Assembly: GCF_014831675.1 (NCBI RefSeq)
Contig: NZ_VJXY01000017.1
Coordinates: 1-64,000 of the forward strand
DNA from: Komarekiella delphini-convector SJRDD-AB1
GTDB taxonomy: Bacteria; Cyanobacteriota; Cyanobacteriia; Cyanobacteriales; Nostocaceae
Length of the DNA: 64,000 bases
Reading direction: 5' to 3'
Part shown: positions 63,159 to 64,000 of the stretch, one piece after another
How the letters are laid out: each line of letters starts with the position of its first letter
Position numbering within the stretch: the stretch's first letter is position 1
Program-made: the position numbers and the translations under genes
The notes under the pieces: model-generated
What the model was told of the DNA's origin: nothing
What the model saw: only the letters and a program-made list of their open reading frames with translations
Database searches by the model: none

Positions 63159-63566
63159 ATGACTCAGAATGAGGATAATATTAAGTCAAATATCAACGAA
63201 CCTTCCTCACATTCAGGTACACGATACTGGGGTAACGTGGAGGTGATAGAGGAGGGAGAAAGCTATAGAATTAGTCGTGTTGAAATCAAGCCTAGGCACG
63301 GCATTAAACCGCAAATCCATTATCACCGCAATGAACATTGGGTTGTAGTTTCTGGTGTCGCGAAGGTGACTTGTGGAGAAGAAGAAGTATTACTGAATCG
63401 AAATGAGTCAACTTTTGTTCCAGCAGCGACACTGCATAAGGTAGAAAATCCCGGACATATTCCACTAATTATTTTGGAAATTCAAAATGGTGAATATTTA
63501 GGTGAGGACGATACAGAACGACCTTATGACCTTAATTTAGTCAAGCCTGCAACTGAAGCTCAGTAA
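63159..63566 (+). CDS. Cupin protein (mannose-6-phosphate isomerase type II-like)
   Basis: Start taken at ATG 63159 (MTQNEDNIKSN); the frame extends upstream without a good start. The 135-residue single cupin domain has WGNVEVIEEGESYRISRVEI, KPQIHYHRNEHWVVVSGVAK with metal-binding His residues, and FVPAATLHKVENPGHIPLII. It resembles the C-terminal cupin of type II phosphomannose isomerases; such stand-alone forms are common in cyanobacteria. It could supply mannose-6-phosphate for GDP-mannose, which would link it to the glycan cluster, but this is inferred. Confidence 0.8.
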   Translation: MTQNEDNIKSNINEPSSHSGTRYWGNVEVIEEGESYRISRVEIKPRHGIKPQIHYHRNEHWVVVSGVAKVTCGEEEVLLNRNESTFVPAATLHKVENPGHIPLIILEIQNGEYLGEDDTERPYDLNLVKPATEAQ

Positions 63567-63647
63567 GGGTTGGGGTAGCAAAGGAGTTAAAAGACAGAGT
63601 AAAGAAAGCTATTGATTTGTAAAGTCTGAATTTTGGAAATTCAAAAG

Positions 63648-64000
63648 TTAAAACCACCCTTCTTGTTCTAGAGTTTCAATTAGCTGCAAACCACGGGGAT
63701 CACCTACTCCTAGTAGTGAGGCTTTCGCGTCTTCGCGCACTCCTAAATCTTGGTCTTCAGCAAAGGCTTGAATTAGTGCATCGATCGCTGTGGCATAAAC
63801 TACGTTAGAAGGCAATTCCCGACATAACTGTCCGATCGCCCAAGCGCAATTACTCCTAACTGCGGCTACAGGGTCTTTAACTAAGGCTCCAATTAGTGGC
63901 GGTATCGCTCCTAAAACTGCCTCATAACCTACGTCTGCCATCTGTGCTAGGGCACTAGCAGCCCACAAACGAACTGCGGAGATGTCGGTTCTTAAGGCGT
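63648..64000 (-). CDS. HEAT-repeat protein, 3' part (partial)
   Basis: The minus-strand frame is open to the window edge, giving the last ~117 residues. HEAT/PBS-lyase-type repeats are clear: VRLWAASALAQMADVGYEAV, PLIGALVKDPVAAVRSNCAW, AIGQLCRELP and GVREDAKASLLGVGDPRGLQ. Such repeats occur in phycobilin lyases of the CpcE/F type and in many scaffold proteins. The visible part does not distinguish between these. The true start lies beyond 64000. Confidence 0.8.
   Translation of the reverse strand, partial: ALRTDISAVRLWAASALAQMADVGYEAVLGAIPPLIGALVKDPVAAVRSNCAWAIGQLCRELPSNVVYATAIDALIQAFAEDQDLGVREDAKASLLGVGDPRGLQLIETLEQEGWF

Overview
The window is chromosomal DNA from a filamentous, Nostoc-like cyanobacterium. 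The evidence is the set of oxygenic-photosynthesis genes (5' end of psbD, petP, chlG, psbU, btpA, a PucC-type carrier), the very frequent HIP1 octamer GCGATCGC, short tandem GGGGACT/CCCAATA-type repeats, and interspersed palindromic repeats that in places run into coding sequence. The species cannot be fixed from sequence alone.

Layout. (a) 0-5.4 kb: 5' end of psbD (minus strand), a small conserved protein with an ABC ATPase, a YacP/Rae1-type NYN protein, tRNA-Asn followed by a perfect 22-bp hairpin, a GNAT protein, a BlaI/M56-peptidase pair and comB. (b) 5.5-20.2 kb, all minus strand: a surface-glycan cluster. Read 5' to 3' it holds an ABC-2 exporter (Wzm/Wzt-like), a GDPD-family phosphodiesterase, a HAD phosphatase fused to a nucleotidyltransferase, a methyltransferase with eight 42-bp coiled-coil repeats, five glycosyltransferases, a coiled-coil protein and GDP-mannose 4,6-dehydratase. 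Decayed genes lie inside it (a membrane glycosyltransferase-like gene with three in-frame stops, a methyltransferase fragment) and just upstream of it (a DegT-type aminotransferase fragment). (c) 21.2-24.2 kb: petP, a Get3d/ArsA-like ATPase with an alpha-crystallin tail, chlG and a small membrane protein. (d) 24.2-29.2 kb, minus strand: a zinc dehydrogenase, an unknown protein whose stop codon lies in a MITE-like element, an inositol-phosphatase-family enzyme and a PucC-like carrier. (e) 29.7-33 kb: a three-part protein (TTR-like domain, TerB-like domain, carotenoid oxygenase) with related non-coding repeats on both sides, an ABC-ATPase remnant and a second MITE-like element. (f) 33-44 kb: aldo/keto reductase, Uma2-type protein, DEAD-box helicase, rimO, btpA, a VKOR-thioredoxin fusion and a CHASE2-PAS-GGDEF cyclase. 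(g) 44-54.6 kb: a small exported protein, nadB, psbU, a DUF3120 protein, uppP, a DUF512 radical-SAM protein and a GHL10-type hydrolase carrying repeat-derived peptides. (h) 55-61.5 kb: a signalling module of a CBS/multi-PAS histidine kinase (one PAS is LOV-like but lacks the photoactive cysteine), an overlapping REC-EAL protein and a REC-histidine kinase. (i) 61.6-64 kb: a PQQ-type sugar dehydrogenase lipoprotein, a cupin and the 3' end of a HEAT-repeat gene.

How the genes work together. The 5.5-20.2 kb cluster probably builds and exports a cell-surface polysaccharide. The HAD-nucleotidyltransferase plus GDPD pair hints at a nucleotide-activated, phosphate-linked substituent. petP, the Get3d-like ATPase and chlG form a thylakoid-biogenesis neighbourhood. 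The 55-61.5 kb genes look like one phosphorelay ending in c-di-GMP breakdown. The most unusual items are the TTR/TerB/carotenoid-oxygenase fusion, the HAD-nucleotidyltransferase/GDPD pair and the cysteine-less LOV kinase. All functions are inferred from reading the sequence; no database search was run.
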